A stretch of DNA of 64,000 bases from Aquificota bacterium (lineage in GTDB: Bacteria; Aquificota; Aquificia; Aquificales; Hydrogenothermaceae). The stretch lies in NCBI GenBank assembly GCA_013153635.1, contig JAADDZ010000015.1, positions 84,151-148,150 on the forward strand, given 5' to 3'. Position numbers and translations under genes: made by a program. Positions 55,147 to 63,679 of this stretch are shown one piece after another. The notes below the pieces were generated by a model that saw nothing but the letters and a program-made list of their open reading frames with translations, had not been told where the DNA came from and did not search any database. Each line of letters starts with the position of its first letter. The stretch's first letter is position 1.

Positions 55147-55956
55147 ATGAACATCAATATTGAAAAAATAATCCAAACCGCAAAGGAAGCAGGAGAGGAG
55201 ATACTAAAAATCTATAACGGCTATATTGACGTAGAGTACAAAGAAGATAAATCCCCCTTAACCCAAGCTGATAAGAACTCCCACAAAGTTATAGAAAATT
55301 CGTTAAAAAAACTATACAGTTATCCTATACTAAGTGAAGAAGGAAAAGATATTCCTTTTGAAAAAAGGAAACATTGGGAATATTTCTGGCTGATAGACCC
55401 CCTAGACGGCACAAAAGAATTTATAAAAAAGAACGGACAGTTTACAGTAAACATAGCTCTTATACATAAGAATAGACCTATTTTCGGAGTGATATTTGCC
55501 CCAGCAATAGATACTCTTTACTATGGAGGACTAGATATAGGAGCATTCAAAATAGAAAACGGTGTACAGACTGAACTAGTTTTGAACAAATCTCCTAATA
55601 AAGCTCAACTAAACATAGTTGCCAGCAAATCTCATCTAAATGAAGAAACACAAGAATTCATAGACTTTCTAAAACAAAAATTTGGAAAAGTAAACACTGT
55701 TTCTATAGGTTCATCTCTAAAGATATGTTTAGTCGCCGAAGGAAAAGCAGACATATACCCGAGACTAGCTCCAACTATGGAATGGGATACAGCCGCCGCT
55801 CATGCAGTTTTAAACGCCGTAGGTGGTAAAATATTAAAAATTGAGCATTTAGATGATTTGAAAAAAGGAAAAATAAGCTCTCTAAAAGAACTAGAATATA
55901 ATAAAGAAAATCTGTTAAACCCATACTTTGTAGCTATAGGAAGAGATGTTTTTTGA
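55147..55956 (+). CDS. cysQ: 3'(2'),5'-bisphosphate nucleotidase
   Basis: 269 residues, inositol-monophosphatase fold. Metal-binding blocks are LSEEGKD and LIDPLDGTKEFIKKNGQFTVNIALI; the last is EWDTAAAHAVL. CysQ hydrolyses PAP to AMP (and PAPS to APS), recycling the by-product of sulfotransferases and PAPS reductases. AAAAGGACA precedes the ATG. It begins the sulfate-activation group. Confidence 0.92.
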   Translation: MNINIEKIIQTAKEAGEEILKIYNGYIDVEYKEDKSPLTQADKNSHKVIENSLKKLYSYPILSEEGKDIPFEKRKHWEYFWLIDPLDGTKEFIKKNGQFTVNIALIHKNRPIFGVIFAPAIDTLYYGGLDIGAFKIENGVQTELVLNKSPNKAQLNIVASKSHLNEETQEFIDFLKQKFGKVNTVSIGSSLKICLVAEGKADIYPRLAPTMEWDTAAAHAVLNAVGGKILKIEHLDDLKKGKISSLKELEYNKENLLNPYFVAIGRDVF

Positions 55957-57715
55957 CCTAGAGTCTGTACTCCTTTTGGGAGTAATTATTTTTCTTATAC
56001 TAGCTTTATACAAAGAGATTTTTCACCCTGCGGCTGTTTTTTTTATAGCCGTAGCCATTCTTATAATTTTTGGTATCTTGACTCCAGAACAAGCTTTAGC
56101 AGGATTTTCTAATGTTCAAATAGCCACTATTATACTTCTTTTGATAGTAAGCAACGTAATCCAAAAAACAGGAATTATGCGTTTTTATTTTGCCAAAATA
56201 CTAAAAAAAGATATGTCTTATTCCTCCTTTTTAGGAAGAATGTTTTTAGTAGTATCATCAGCATCTTCTTTTTTAAATAATACTCCTATAGTAGCTATGT
56301 TTATTCCATATGTATACAATTGGGCAAAAGCAAAAAATGTAGCTCCCTCAAAAGTCCTGATACCTCTTTCTTATGCCGCAATATTAGGTGGAACTATAAC
56401 CTTGATAGGTACCTCTACTAACCTCATTGTTAATGGATTTATGATAGAAAATGGTTTTAAGCCTTTTAATATCTTTGATTTTGCTTATGTAGGTATTCCA
56501 GCAACGATAGCAGGGTTTTTATACATGGTTTTTATAGGCAAAAACTTACTTCCAAGAAGAGAAGATGCAGTAGAGAAATTTTTAGAGAGAAAAACAGACT
56601 ATTTCGTTGAAACAATTGTAGATAAGAACTCTTTTCTCATTGGAAAAACTATCAAAGAGGCAAAATTAAGAAATTTAGAAGGTCTGTTCTTAGCAGAAAT
56701 CATAAGAAAAGAAGAAAAAATCTCACCAGTAAAACCTACCGAAATTATTAAAGAAGGAGATTTACTTATTTTTGTAGGAAATACAGATTCTATATATAAC
56801 CTTATAAACCAGAACATAGGAATTTCTCTACCAAAAGAGCATATTATAAAAAGTGAGTATTTAGAACTCGTAGAAATAGTTATCTCCTATAATTCTTCTT
56901 TAATAAATCAAAAAGTAAAAGATACAGATTTTAGAGGTAAATATGATGCAACAATTATCGCTATTCATAGAAATGGAGAAAAACTAAGCGGTAAAATCGG
57001 AGACATCGTACTAAAACCCGGTGATTTATTACTAGTACTAGCAGGTGAAGATTTCTTCAAAAGAGCAGAAGATACCACTGACTTTTATATAGTCTCAAAA
57101 TACAAAGAAATTTCTAAAATAGATAAAAAGAAAGGAAATTTTGTTTTTTGGGGATTTCTAACAGTAATAGTTCTATCAGCATTAAAGATAATTCCTCTAT
57201 TCGTAGGACTTATTTTACTGATAGCTTCCTTTGTCCTCTTTAAAATAGGTAGATATTCAGATATTAAAAAAGGTTTAGACATTAACCTAGTCGTTATAGC
57301 CGCTTTATCCCTTGCCATAGGAAAAGCGATGCTAGTTACAGGAACAGCCGACTTGTTAGCAAGCATTATTAACAGTTCTCTTCAGCCTTTAGGGTTATTT
57401 GGAGCTTTATTAGGAATCTATCTAATTACGAATATTCTCACTGAATTTGTAACCAATATAGCCGCCGCCTCTATAACATTTCCTATAGCTATATCTTCAG
57501 CATCAGTTTACTCTGTAGAACCTACCGCTTTTGCACTGGCAGTAGCATATGGAGCTTCTGCTAGCTTTGTTACTCCAATAGGCTACCAAACAAACCTAAT
57601 GGTATATGCGATAGGTAACTATAAATTCAAAGACTTTGTAAAAGTAGGTTTACCTCTATCTATCATATATGGGATAATATGTTTAACAGTTTTATACTTT
57701 TTATTTTTAGCTTAG
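55946..57715 (+). CDS. SLC13-family permease with TrkA-C domains, probable sulfate transporter
   Basis: 589 residues. About eleven membrane segments are split by a hydrophilic block (residues about 205-385) containing two TrkA-C/RCK-C-like modules (FLIGKTIKEAKLRNLEGLFLAEI and IGDIVLKPGDLLLVLAG). The paired motifs SSFLNNTPIVAMFIPY / GTSTNLIVNG and TEFVTNIAAASITFPIA / SFVTPIGYQTNLMVYAIG are the DASS substrate sites. The algal SLT sulfate transporters share this plan. Overlap by 11 bases with cysQ and adjacency to cysC support sulfate, though other anions are possible. Confidence 0.88.
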   Translation: MFFDLESVLLLGVIIFLILALYKEIFHPAAVFFIAVAILIIFGILTPEQALAGFSNVQIATIILLLIVSNVIQKTGIMRFYFAKILKKDMSYSSFLGRMFLVVSSASSFLNNTPIVAMFIPYVYNWAKAKNVAPSKVLIPLSYAAILGGTITLIGTSTNLIVNGFMIENGFKPFNIFDFAYVGIPATIAGFLYMVFIGKNLLPRREDAVEKFLERKTDYFVETIVDKNSFLIGKTIKEAKLRNLEGLFLAEIIRKEEKISPVKPTEIIKEGDLLIFVGNTDSIYNLINQNIGISLPKEHIIKSEYLELVEIVISYNSSLINQKVKDTDFRGKYDATIIAIHRNGEKLSGKIGDIVLKPGDLLLVLAGEDFFKRAEDTTDFYIVSKYKEISKIDKKKGNFVFWGFLTVIVLSALKIIPLFVGLILLIASFVLFKIGRYSDIKKGLDINLVVIAALSLAIGKAMLVTGTADLLASIINSSLQPLGLFGALLGIYLITNILTEFVTNIAAASITFPIAISSASVYSVEPTAFALAVAYGASASFVTPIGYQTNLMVYAIGNYKFKDFVKVGLPLSIIYGIICLTVLYFLFLA

Positions 57716-57743
57716 ATTTCAAAATTTAATCTGGAGGAAATAG

Positions 57744-58349
57744 GTGAACAACAATAACTTTATAATTCCACATGAAGGAAAAATAAAAAAAGAAGACAGA
57801 CAAAGACAAAAAAAACATAAGTCAGCTATCCTATGGTTTACAGGGCTATCTGGAAGTGGAAAATCTACCCTAGCACATGCGGTAGAAGAAAAACTATTCG
57901 AAATGGGAATCCATACATATGTTCTCGATGGTGATAATATAAGAACAGGACTAAATAAAGATTTAGGTTTTTCTGCTGAAGACAGGGAAGAAAATATAAG
58001 AAGGATAGGTGAAGTTGCCAAACTGTTCGTTGATGCAGGAATTATAACATTAACAGCATTTATCTCTCCATACAAAAAAGATAGAGAACTAGTTAGAAAC
58101 TTAGTTGATAAGGACGAATTTATAGAAATCTATGTAAAATGCCCGCTGGAAGTTTGTGAACAAAGAGATGTAAAAGGATTATACGAAAAAGCCAGAAAAG
58201 GCATTATTAAGAACTTTACCGGTATAGATGACCCATATGAAGAGCCAGAAAACCCAGAGATAGTTGTAGAAACAGACAAAGAAACCTTAAAAGAGAGTGT
58301 CGATAAAATAATTAACTATCTAAAAGAAAAAGGTCATTTACAAATATGA
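57744..58349 (+). CDS. cysC: adenylylsulfate kinase
   Basis: 201 residues. P-loop [18 protein letters not shown] (34-51), then [37 protein letters not shown] and [13 protein letters not shown], all diagnostic. It phosphorylates APS to PAPS. GTG start with GGAGG six bases upstream. Its TGA overlaps an ATG that begins a degenerate MNT fragment. Codon use is core-like. Confidence 0.95.
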   Translation: MNNNNFIIPHEGKIKKEDRQRQKKHKSAILWFTGLSGSGKSTLAHAVEEKLFEMGIHTYVLDGDNIRTGLNKDLGFSAEDREENIRRIGEVAKLFVDAGIITLTAFISPYKKDRELVRNLVDKDEFIEIYVKCPLEVCEQRDVKGLYEKARKGIIKNFTGIDDPYEEPENPEIVVETDKETLKESVDKIINYLKEKGHLQI

Positions 58350-58485
58350 ATTTAAGGTTAAGCTCTGAAGAAATTAAAAGTATCAAAAAGCTATAAAGAT
58401 AAATCAAACTCCTGTAAGAAAAATATTAAACACCGGAGTTTATCTAAAGATAGATAAGAATGATTTAGTAATCATAGGACTGTAA
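58346..58485 (+). pseudogene. frameshifted/degenerate MNT-like small gene
   Basis: ATG at 58346 begins [16 protein letters not shown], about ten of sixteen positions identical to the start of the intact MNT at 58487 (INIRLTKEELKAIKD). It then stops at 58394. Adding one A to the run of five at 58385-58389 would give a continuous 46-residue frame ending at 58485, with a tail containing PVRKILNTGVYL. This looks like an internally deleted and frameshifted copy of an MNT gene. Confidence 0.5.
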
Positions 58486-58486
58486 T

Positions 58487-58807
58487 ATGAGGAAAACAAT
58501 AAATATTCGCTTAACAAAAGAGGAACTAAAAGCTATAAAAGATATTGCAAAGCAGATTTTTGGAGACGATATAAGAATATGGATTTTCGGTTCACGGGTT
58601 AATCCTGAATTCAAAGGGGGAGATATTGATATATATATTGAAATACGAAATTACGAAAAATCTAATATTTTTGAAAAAAAGGTCAAATATTTAGTTAATC
58701 TTGAAGATAAAATTGGAGAACAGAAAATAGATTTGATAGTAGCTCCTTATAATTGTAATGAATTTTATTGCTTGGAAGCAAAAAGAACAGGAGTAAGAAT
58801 TCTATGA
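58487..58807 (+). CDS. MNT-type nucleotidyltransferase antitoxin
   Basis: 106 residues, a minimal nucleotidyltransferase. Catalytic motif GSR at 35-37 and D46-x-D48 (GSRVNPEFKGGDIDI), with a third acid in KIDLIVAP. In HEPN/MNT systems this enzyme AMPylates the HEPN toxin. It overlaps the toxin ORF start region by four bases. Arg codons include CGC, CGG and CGA, unlike the AGA-dominated neighbours, so it was probably acquired. Confidence 0.88.
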   Translation: MRKTINIRLTKEELKAIKDIAKQIFGDDIRIWIFGSRVNPEFKGGDIDIYIEIRNYEKSNIFEKKVKYLVNLEDKIGEQKIDLIVAPYNCNEFYCLEAKRTGVRIL

Positions 58808-59253
58808 AAAATATAACTCTTGTTTTAGAAGAAATAGATAGACACAGGGATGGGTTAGATTATGTAGTTAACAAAATTAAAAACTGGGATAAGTTGGATA
58901 CAGAAATATTAGATGACCCTGAAAAAGTGGAAACTTTAGATGCTTTTTTGTTTAGATTTTCTAAAATGCAAGATACAATGGGAGATAAGTTATTTCCCTT
59001 AATTTTAGAAACTCTTGGAGAAGAAGTAAGAAGTAAACCTTTTATAGATATATTGAATAGACTTGAACAGCTTGAAATTTTGCCATCTGCGAACAGATGG
59101 AAAGAGCTTAGAAAAATAAGAAATTTATTGATACATACATATCTTTGGGAAAAAGAAATTTTAATAAAAGAACTATACCATGCCATAAATGCTTCAGATG
59201 AACTGGTAAATATCTATCAAAATATAAAAGAAAAAATTAAACCTTATTTATAG
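58804..59253 (+). CDS. HEPN-domain toxin, HepT-like
   Basis: 149 residues from ATG at 58804, overlapping the MNT end by 4 bases. All-helical. The HEPN ribonuclease motif is R106-x4-H111-x-Y113 (RNLLIHTY), exactly the RX4HXY of HepT, whose Tyr is the AMPylation target. The block SKMQDTMGDKLFPLILE is typical. It is inserted between cysC and sat in the same direction. Confidence 0.88.
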   Translation: MKNITLVLEEIDRHRDGLDYVVNKIKNWDKLDTEILDDPEKVETLDAFLFRFSKMQDTMGDKLFPLILETLGEEVRSKPFIDILNRLEQLEILPSANRWKELRKIRNLLIHTYLWEKEILIKELYHAINASDELVNIYQNIKEKIKPYL

Positions 59254-59365
59254 GAGTTAAATAAAAAGTTTTCATTTAACCTTTAACATTTTTAATTAAA
59301 TTTCGTAAAATAATAAAAAGATTTTTATATACTTTCAAATAGTTATTAAATGGTAGGAGGAGTAA

Positions 59366-60520
59366 ATGCTTAAACCACATGGAGGAAAACTAGTTAACAA
59401 AATAGCAACAGAAGAAGAAAAAAAGGAGCTTACAGAAAAAGCTAAATATCTAAAAAAATTAACCATAGCAGATAGATATGTCAGTGATTGTGAAATGATA
59501 GCAAACGGAGGTTTTTCACCTCTAAACGGATTTTTAACAAAAGAAGACGCAGAAGAAGTAATAAATAATATACACTTAAAAAACGGACTACTTTGGTCTA
59601 TACCAATAGTACTCCCGATACCAAACGAAATACATAAAGATATAAAAATAGGAGACGAAATAGCACTATATGACAAACATAACAGATTAACAGCTATCAT
59701 GGTAGTAGAAGATAAATTTAATCTAGATTTAGATAACTATTGCAAAAATGTATTTAAGACCAACGATGAAAATCACCCGGGAGTAAAAGTGGTAAAACAG
59801 GCTGGAAACAACTTTATAGGTGGAGAAATCATAAGACTAATCAATAGACCAATCAGAGAAGGAATAGATGAAAAATACTACTTAGACCCTGCACAAGTAA
59901 GAGAAAATATAAAAACCAAAGGCTGGCAAAAAATTGTAGCTTTTCAAACCAGAAACCCCATTCATAGAGCGCACGAATATATTATAAAAGTTGCTCTAGA
60001 ACCAATGGACGGAGTAATGATACACCCACTAGTAGGAGAAACAAAACCAGATGACATACCTGCAGACGTAAGAATGAAATGTTATGAAGTTCTAATAGAC
60101 AATTACTTTAATAAAGAAAAAGTTCATCTATCAGTTTTACCTGCATCTATGCATTACGCAGGTCCAAGAGAAGCAATTCACCATTTACTTATGCGTAAAA
60201 ACTACGGAGCAACTCATATGATAATAGGAAGAGACCACGCCGGAGTAGGAGACTACTATGGAACATATGAAGCCCAAGAATTCGTAGAGCAGTTTACAAA
60301 GGAGCTTGAAATCCAACCATTAAAATTTGAACACTCTTTTTACTGTACCAAATGTGAAAACATGGCATCGTCTAAAACCTGCCCACACCCAAAAGAAGAC
60401 CACGTCCACTTAAGCGGAACAAAAGTAAGAGCAATGCTAAGAGAAGGCAAAAGACCCCCAAAAGAGTTCTCTAGACCAGAAGTGGCAGATATTTTGATAC
60501 AGTGGGCAAGAGGAAGTTAA
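59366..60520 (+). CDS. sat: sulfate adenylyltransferase
   Basis: 384 residues, homo-oligomeric ATP sulfurylase. Catalytic motifs are FQTRNPIHRAHEYI and GRDHAGVGDYYG; the zinc-type block CTKCENMASSKTCPH follows; then LSGTKVRAMLREGKRPPKEFSRPEVADIL. It makes APS from ATP and sulfate, or ATP from APS in sulfur oxidisers. With cysC it forms PAPS. TAGGAGGAG precedes the ATG. The 112-base spacer upstream may carry its own promoter (TTTAAC-N18-TAAAAT near 59289), weak. Confidence 0.95.
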   Translation: MLKPHGGKLVNKIATEEEKKELTEKAKYLKKLTIADRYVSDCEMIANGGFSPLNGFLTKEDAEEVINNIHLKNGLLWSIPIVLPIPNEIHKDIKIGDEIALYDKHNRLTAIMVVEDKFNLDLDNYCKNVFKTNDENHPGVKVVKQAGNNFIGGEIIRLINRPIREGIDEKYYLDPAQVRENIKTKGWQKIVAFQTRNPIHRAHEYIIKVALEPMDGVMIHPLVGETKPDDIPADVRMKCYEVLIDNYFNKEKVHLSVLPASMHYAGPREAIHHLLMRKNYGATHMIIGRDHAGVGDYYGTYEAQEFVEQFTKELEIQPLKFEHSFYCTKCENMASSKTCPHPKEDHVHLSGTKVRAMLREGKRPPKEFSRPEVADILIQWARGS

Positions 60521-60595
60521 CCAAAAATTTTTTAAAAGTTAATTGAACTTCTGTTAAAGTAGCTTTATTTAGTGCGGAGATAAAAACACTTGTAA

Positions 60596-61936
60596 ATGAT
60601 AAACAAAATAAAAAAAGATATTCACTTAAAAGAAATATTAAAAGGTTCTTCTATTGCATTTATTTTAAGAATAGTTGGTATAATCGCAGGATATATATTT
60701 ACATTAATAATTACACGCAATTACGGAGCAGAGGCAATGGGTATTTTTGCCTTGTCTCTTACATTATTCCAAATTTCTTCAGTTCTTAGTAGACTTGGTA
60801 TGGATACTGCACTACTTCGCTTTGCTGCTGAATATTCGTCACAAGGAAAATGGAATATTGTCATTGATATTTATAAAAAAGCACTAAAGCTTGTGGTCCC
60901 TTTCTCTTTAATAATTTCCGTTCTTATATTTGTTTTTTCTCCTTATATAGCAGAATATTTCTTTAAAAAACCATATTTAGCTTCATACTTTCAGTTAATT
61001 TCTATAGGAATACTTCCATTAGTTTTACTTTATATCCATGCGGAAGGCCTACGCGGATTAAAGAAAATAAAGGAATATATGCTTTTACAGCAAACAGGTA
61101 TTTTTGTAATTGCATCACTATTGCAGGGGCTGATAACTGTTTTGTATCTAAGTGGAAAAGTTTTAATAGCGCCAGCTAAAACACCAATTGTTTCTTACAT
61201 TATTTCCGTATTTCTGCTTTCAATTACTGCTTATTTTGTATGGCGTAAATACATAAAACCTTATTTCCATTCAGCAAGAAACATATCTCAAAGCCCTTCA
61301 TATAAATATATTTTGAGTGTATCTATACCGATGCTTTTTTCCAGTTCTTTGGCCTTGATAATGGGTTGGACAGATACTATAGTATTAGGTATTTTTAGAG
61401 CGGAAGAAGAAGTAGGAGTATATAATGTAATAATTAGAATAGCTTCCATTTTGATTCTCCCTTTAACCGCGATAAATGCAATAGTTGCTCCCAAAATATC
61501 GGGATATTATTGGAATAATGAAAAAATTTTGTTATATAAATTAATGCAAATATCCTCTAAACTAAATTTGGTATTTTCATCGTTAATATTCTTTATTTTG
61601 ATGATTTTTGGAGAAAATATATTAAAATTTTTTGGTGAGACTTTCGTAAGAGGTAATTTTTCTCTAATTATTTTACTCTTTGGTTATTTTTTTAACTCTT
61701 ACTTTGGAAATGTAGGAGCTTTTTTAAATATGACGGGAAATCAAAGGGTGCTTCAAAATATTATTTTGTTATCTATAATTATTAATGTTATTTTAAATTT
61801 TTTATTAATCCCAAGTTATGGGATTTTAGGAGCTTCTATATCTACTAGTTTTAGTATGTTTATTTGGAACTTGCTAGGAGCTATTTTTGTTAAACAAAAA
61901 TTTAATATTCTTACTTTTTACATACCTAAAATTTGA
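60596..61936 (+). CDS. polysaccharide flippase (Wzx/MATE-like)
   Basis: 446 residues with about twelve to fourteen membrane helices. It resembles O-antigen/teichoic-acid export flippases (RNYGAEAMGIFALSLTLFQISSVLSRLGMDTALLRFAAEYS; LGIFRAEEEVGVYNVIIRIASI). It moves lipid-linked glycans across the membrane. Arg is often CGC/CGT, and the gene contains the only coding GCTGC and two GGCC sites, unlike the rest of the window. The ribosome site is weak (GGAG 16 bases before the ATG). It opens the glycan locus. Confidence 0.87.
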   Translation: MINKIKKDIHLKEILKGSSIAFILRIVGIIAGYIFTLIITRNYGAEAMGIFALSLTLFQISSVLSRLGMDTALLRFAAEYSSQGKWNIVIDIYKKALKLVVPFSLIISVLIFVFSPYIAEYFFKKPYLASYFQLISIGILPLVLLYIHAEGLRGLKKIKEYMLLQQTGIFVIASLLQGLITVLYLSGKVLIAPAKTPIVSYIISVFLLSITAYFVWRKYIKPYFHSARNISQSPSYKYILSVSIPMLFSSSLALIMGWTDTIVLGIFRAEEEVGVYNVIIRIASILILPLTAINAIVAPKISGYYWNNEKILLYKLMQISSKLNLVFSSLIFFILMIFGENILKFFGETFVRGNFSLIILLFGYFFNSYFGNVGAFLNMTGNQRVLQNIILLSIIINVILNFLLIPSYGILGASISTSFSMFIWNLLGAIFVKQKFNILTFYIPKI

Positions 61937-61958
61937 AATAAAATTAAGGAGTCTTATT

Positions 61959-62777
61959 ATGAAGATTATTCCTATGGCAAATGCACTACCGAAATCTGGA
62001 ACAAATTTACTTCAAAAACTATTTGAATTGATGGGATATAAATATGATAGATTAGGTATAGCCGAATCTTTAATCTTAGGAAAGATATATCCTATGAGAC
62101 AATTGATTAGAGGAGCTAAATTTGATAAAAATCCTTTACACATAGGTTTCTATTCACCTGTAGCTGTCAGCTCTAGATGGCTACTACGGAGGATAAAAAG
62201 AGTAAAAAGGGGAGGATATATCTCTGGTCATGCGAACTATTCTGAAAGGTTGAATTATATATTGGAAAAGTATAAGGTTAAAGTTGTTCATATAATTCGT
62301 GATCCAAGAGATGTTTTAGTTTCTCATGCTCATTTCTTTGCAAAGAAAAAAGATTATTTTTTATATCCTCTTTTCTCAAATCTTTCATTTGAAGATAGAA
62401 TTAAAATTACTTTAAATGGTGGATTTTATGAAGAAATAGGTCTTCATTTAAACTCCTTTAGTTATGCTCTTGAAAATGTTTTAATGTGGAAAAAAAGTAA
62501 CAATTGTTTGATAGTAAAGTTTGAAGACTTAATAGGAGAAAAAGGAGGAGGTTCAAAAGAAAAACAAATGGAAACTATTGAAAGCATATTAATTTTCTTA
62601 AAAAGAAAAGATTTATTAAATGAAATTGAAGAATTAGCTGATAAGTTATATGGTGGAACTCATACTTTCAGGAAAGGAAAAAAAGAAACATGGAAGGAAG
62701 AGCTATCAACTAAATTGAAAAAAGAAATTCACGATTCTATAGGAAATCTTATCATAGAGCTAGGATATGAAATATGA
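61959..62777 (+). CDS. PAPS-dependent sulfotransferase
   Basis: 272 residues from ATG at 61959, preceded by AAGGAG. The 5'-phosphosulfate loop is PKSGTNLLQKLFELMGY (11-27). The 3'-phosphate loop is IRDPRDVLVSHAHFF. The C-terminal RKG-x-x-x-x-W motif (FRKGKKETWKEEL) also binds PAPS in SULT-type enzymes. It transfers sulfate from PAPS to an acceptor, most likely a sugar or lipid, given the flippase upstream and glycosyltransferase downstream (4-base overlap). Acceptor unknown. Confidence 0.87.
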   Translation: MKIIPMANALPKSGTNLLQKLFELMGYKYDRLGIAESLILGKIYPMRQLIRGAKFDKNPLHIGFYSPVAVSSRWLLRRIKRVKRGGYISGHANYSERLNYILEKYKVKVVHIIRDPRDVLVSHAHFFAKKKDYFLYPLFSNLSFEDRIKITLNGGFYEEIGLHLNSFSYALENVLMWKKSNNCLIVKFEDLIGEKGGGSKEKQMETIESILIFLKRKDLLNEIEELADKLYGGTHTFRKGKKETWKEELSTKLKKEIHDSIGNLIIELGYEI

Positions 62778-63679
62778 AAGATATATCTGTAATTATATTA
62801 ACATATAATGAAGAAAAACATATAGAAAGATGTGTAAAAAGTTTAAAACCGTTTGTTAAAGATATATTTATTGTTGATTCTTATTCTACAGACAGAACAT
62901 TAGAAATAGCTGAAAGTTTGGGTGCTAAAATTTACCAAAATAAGTGGGTTAATTACGCTACACAATTCCAGTGGGCTCTTGACAATTGTCCGATTAAAAC
63001 TAAGTGGGTTATGAGAATGGATGCAGATGAATATATAGAACCAGAGCTGGCTGAAGAAATAAGGAGAACTATTGATAAATTGCCAGCTAACATAAAAGGT
63101 ATATATCTAAAAAGAAAAGTTTATTTTCAAGGAAAATGGATTAGATGGGGAGGGTTTTATCCACATATATTACTAAGGATATGGCAATATGGATATGGAA
63201 AAATTGAACAAAGATGGATGGATGAACACATAATCTTAAGTGAAGGAGACACTATATTAATAGAAAAAGGAAATATAGTAGATGATAATAAAAACAATAT
63301 AACTTGGTGGATAGATAAACATAACAAATATGCTACTCGTGAAATGTTAGATTTGATGAATATCAAATATAAATTTTTTAAGAATGACAATTTTTTATTA
63401 AAAATGAAAGACCCACAGGCTAAAAAGAAAAGATACATAAAGGAAAAATTTTATTCAAAACTTCCTTTAGGATTAAGGCCTACTTTGTATTTCCTATACA
63501 GATATTTTTTTAAATTAGGTTTCCTAGATGGTTGGCAAGGATTTATATTTCACTTTATGCAAGGATATTGGTATAGACTTTTAGTAGATGTTAAGTGTTG
63601 GGAATTCGAAAAAAAGCTAAAAGAACACAATGGAGATATAGAAGGTTTGTTGAAAGATGAGTATGGTATTAAATTTTAA
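62774..63679 (+). CDS. family 2 glycosyltransferase (WaaE/KdtX-like)
   Basis: 301 residues. GT-A fold: DISVIILTYNEEKHIERCVKSL, VDSYSTDRTLEIAESLGA and the metal motif RMDADEYIEP. The C-terminal part with YRYFFKLGFLDGWQGFIFHFMQGYWY is typical of WaaE-like LPS-core or glycan transferases. The donor sugar is unknown. It overlaps the sulfotransferase by four bases and the next gene by 23. Confidence 0.9.
   Translation: MKDISVIILTYNEEKHIERCVKSLKPFVKDIFIVDSYSTDRTLEIAESLGAKIYQNKWVNYATQFQWALDNCPIKTKWVMRMDADEYIEPELAEEIRRTIDKLPANIKGIYLKRKVYFQGKWIRWGGFYPHILLRIWQYGYGKIEQRWMDEHIILSEGDTILIEKGNIVDDNKNNITWWIDKHNKYATREMLDLMNIKYKFFKNDNFLLKMKDPQAKKKRYIKEKFYSKLPLGLRPTLYFLYRYFFKLGFLDGWQGFIFHFMQGYWYRLLVDVKCWEFEKKLKEHNGDIEGLLKDEYGIKF

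Noticed and set aside
51003..57475. Repeated GCCGCC triplets as a repeat element
   Set aside because: They are in-frame Ala-Ala codon pairs in separate genes and are explained by avoidance of GCWGC.
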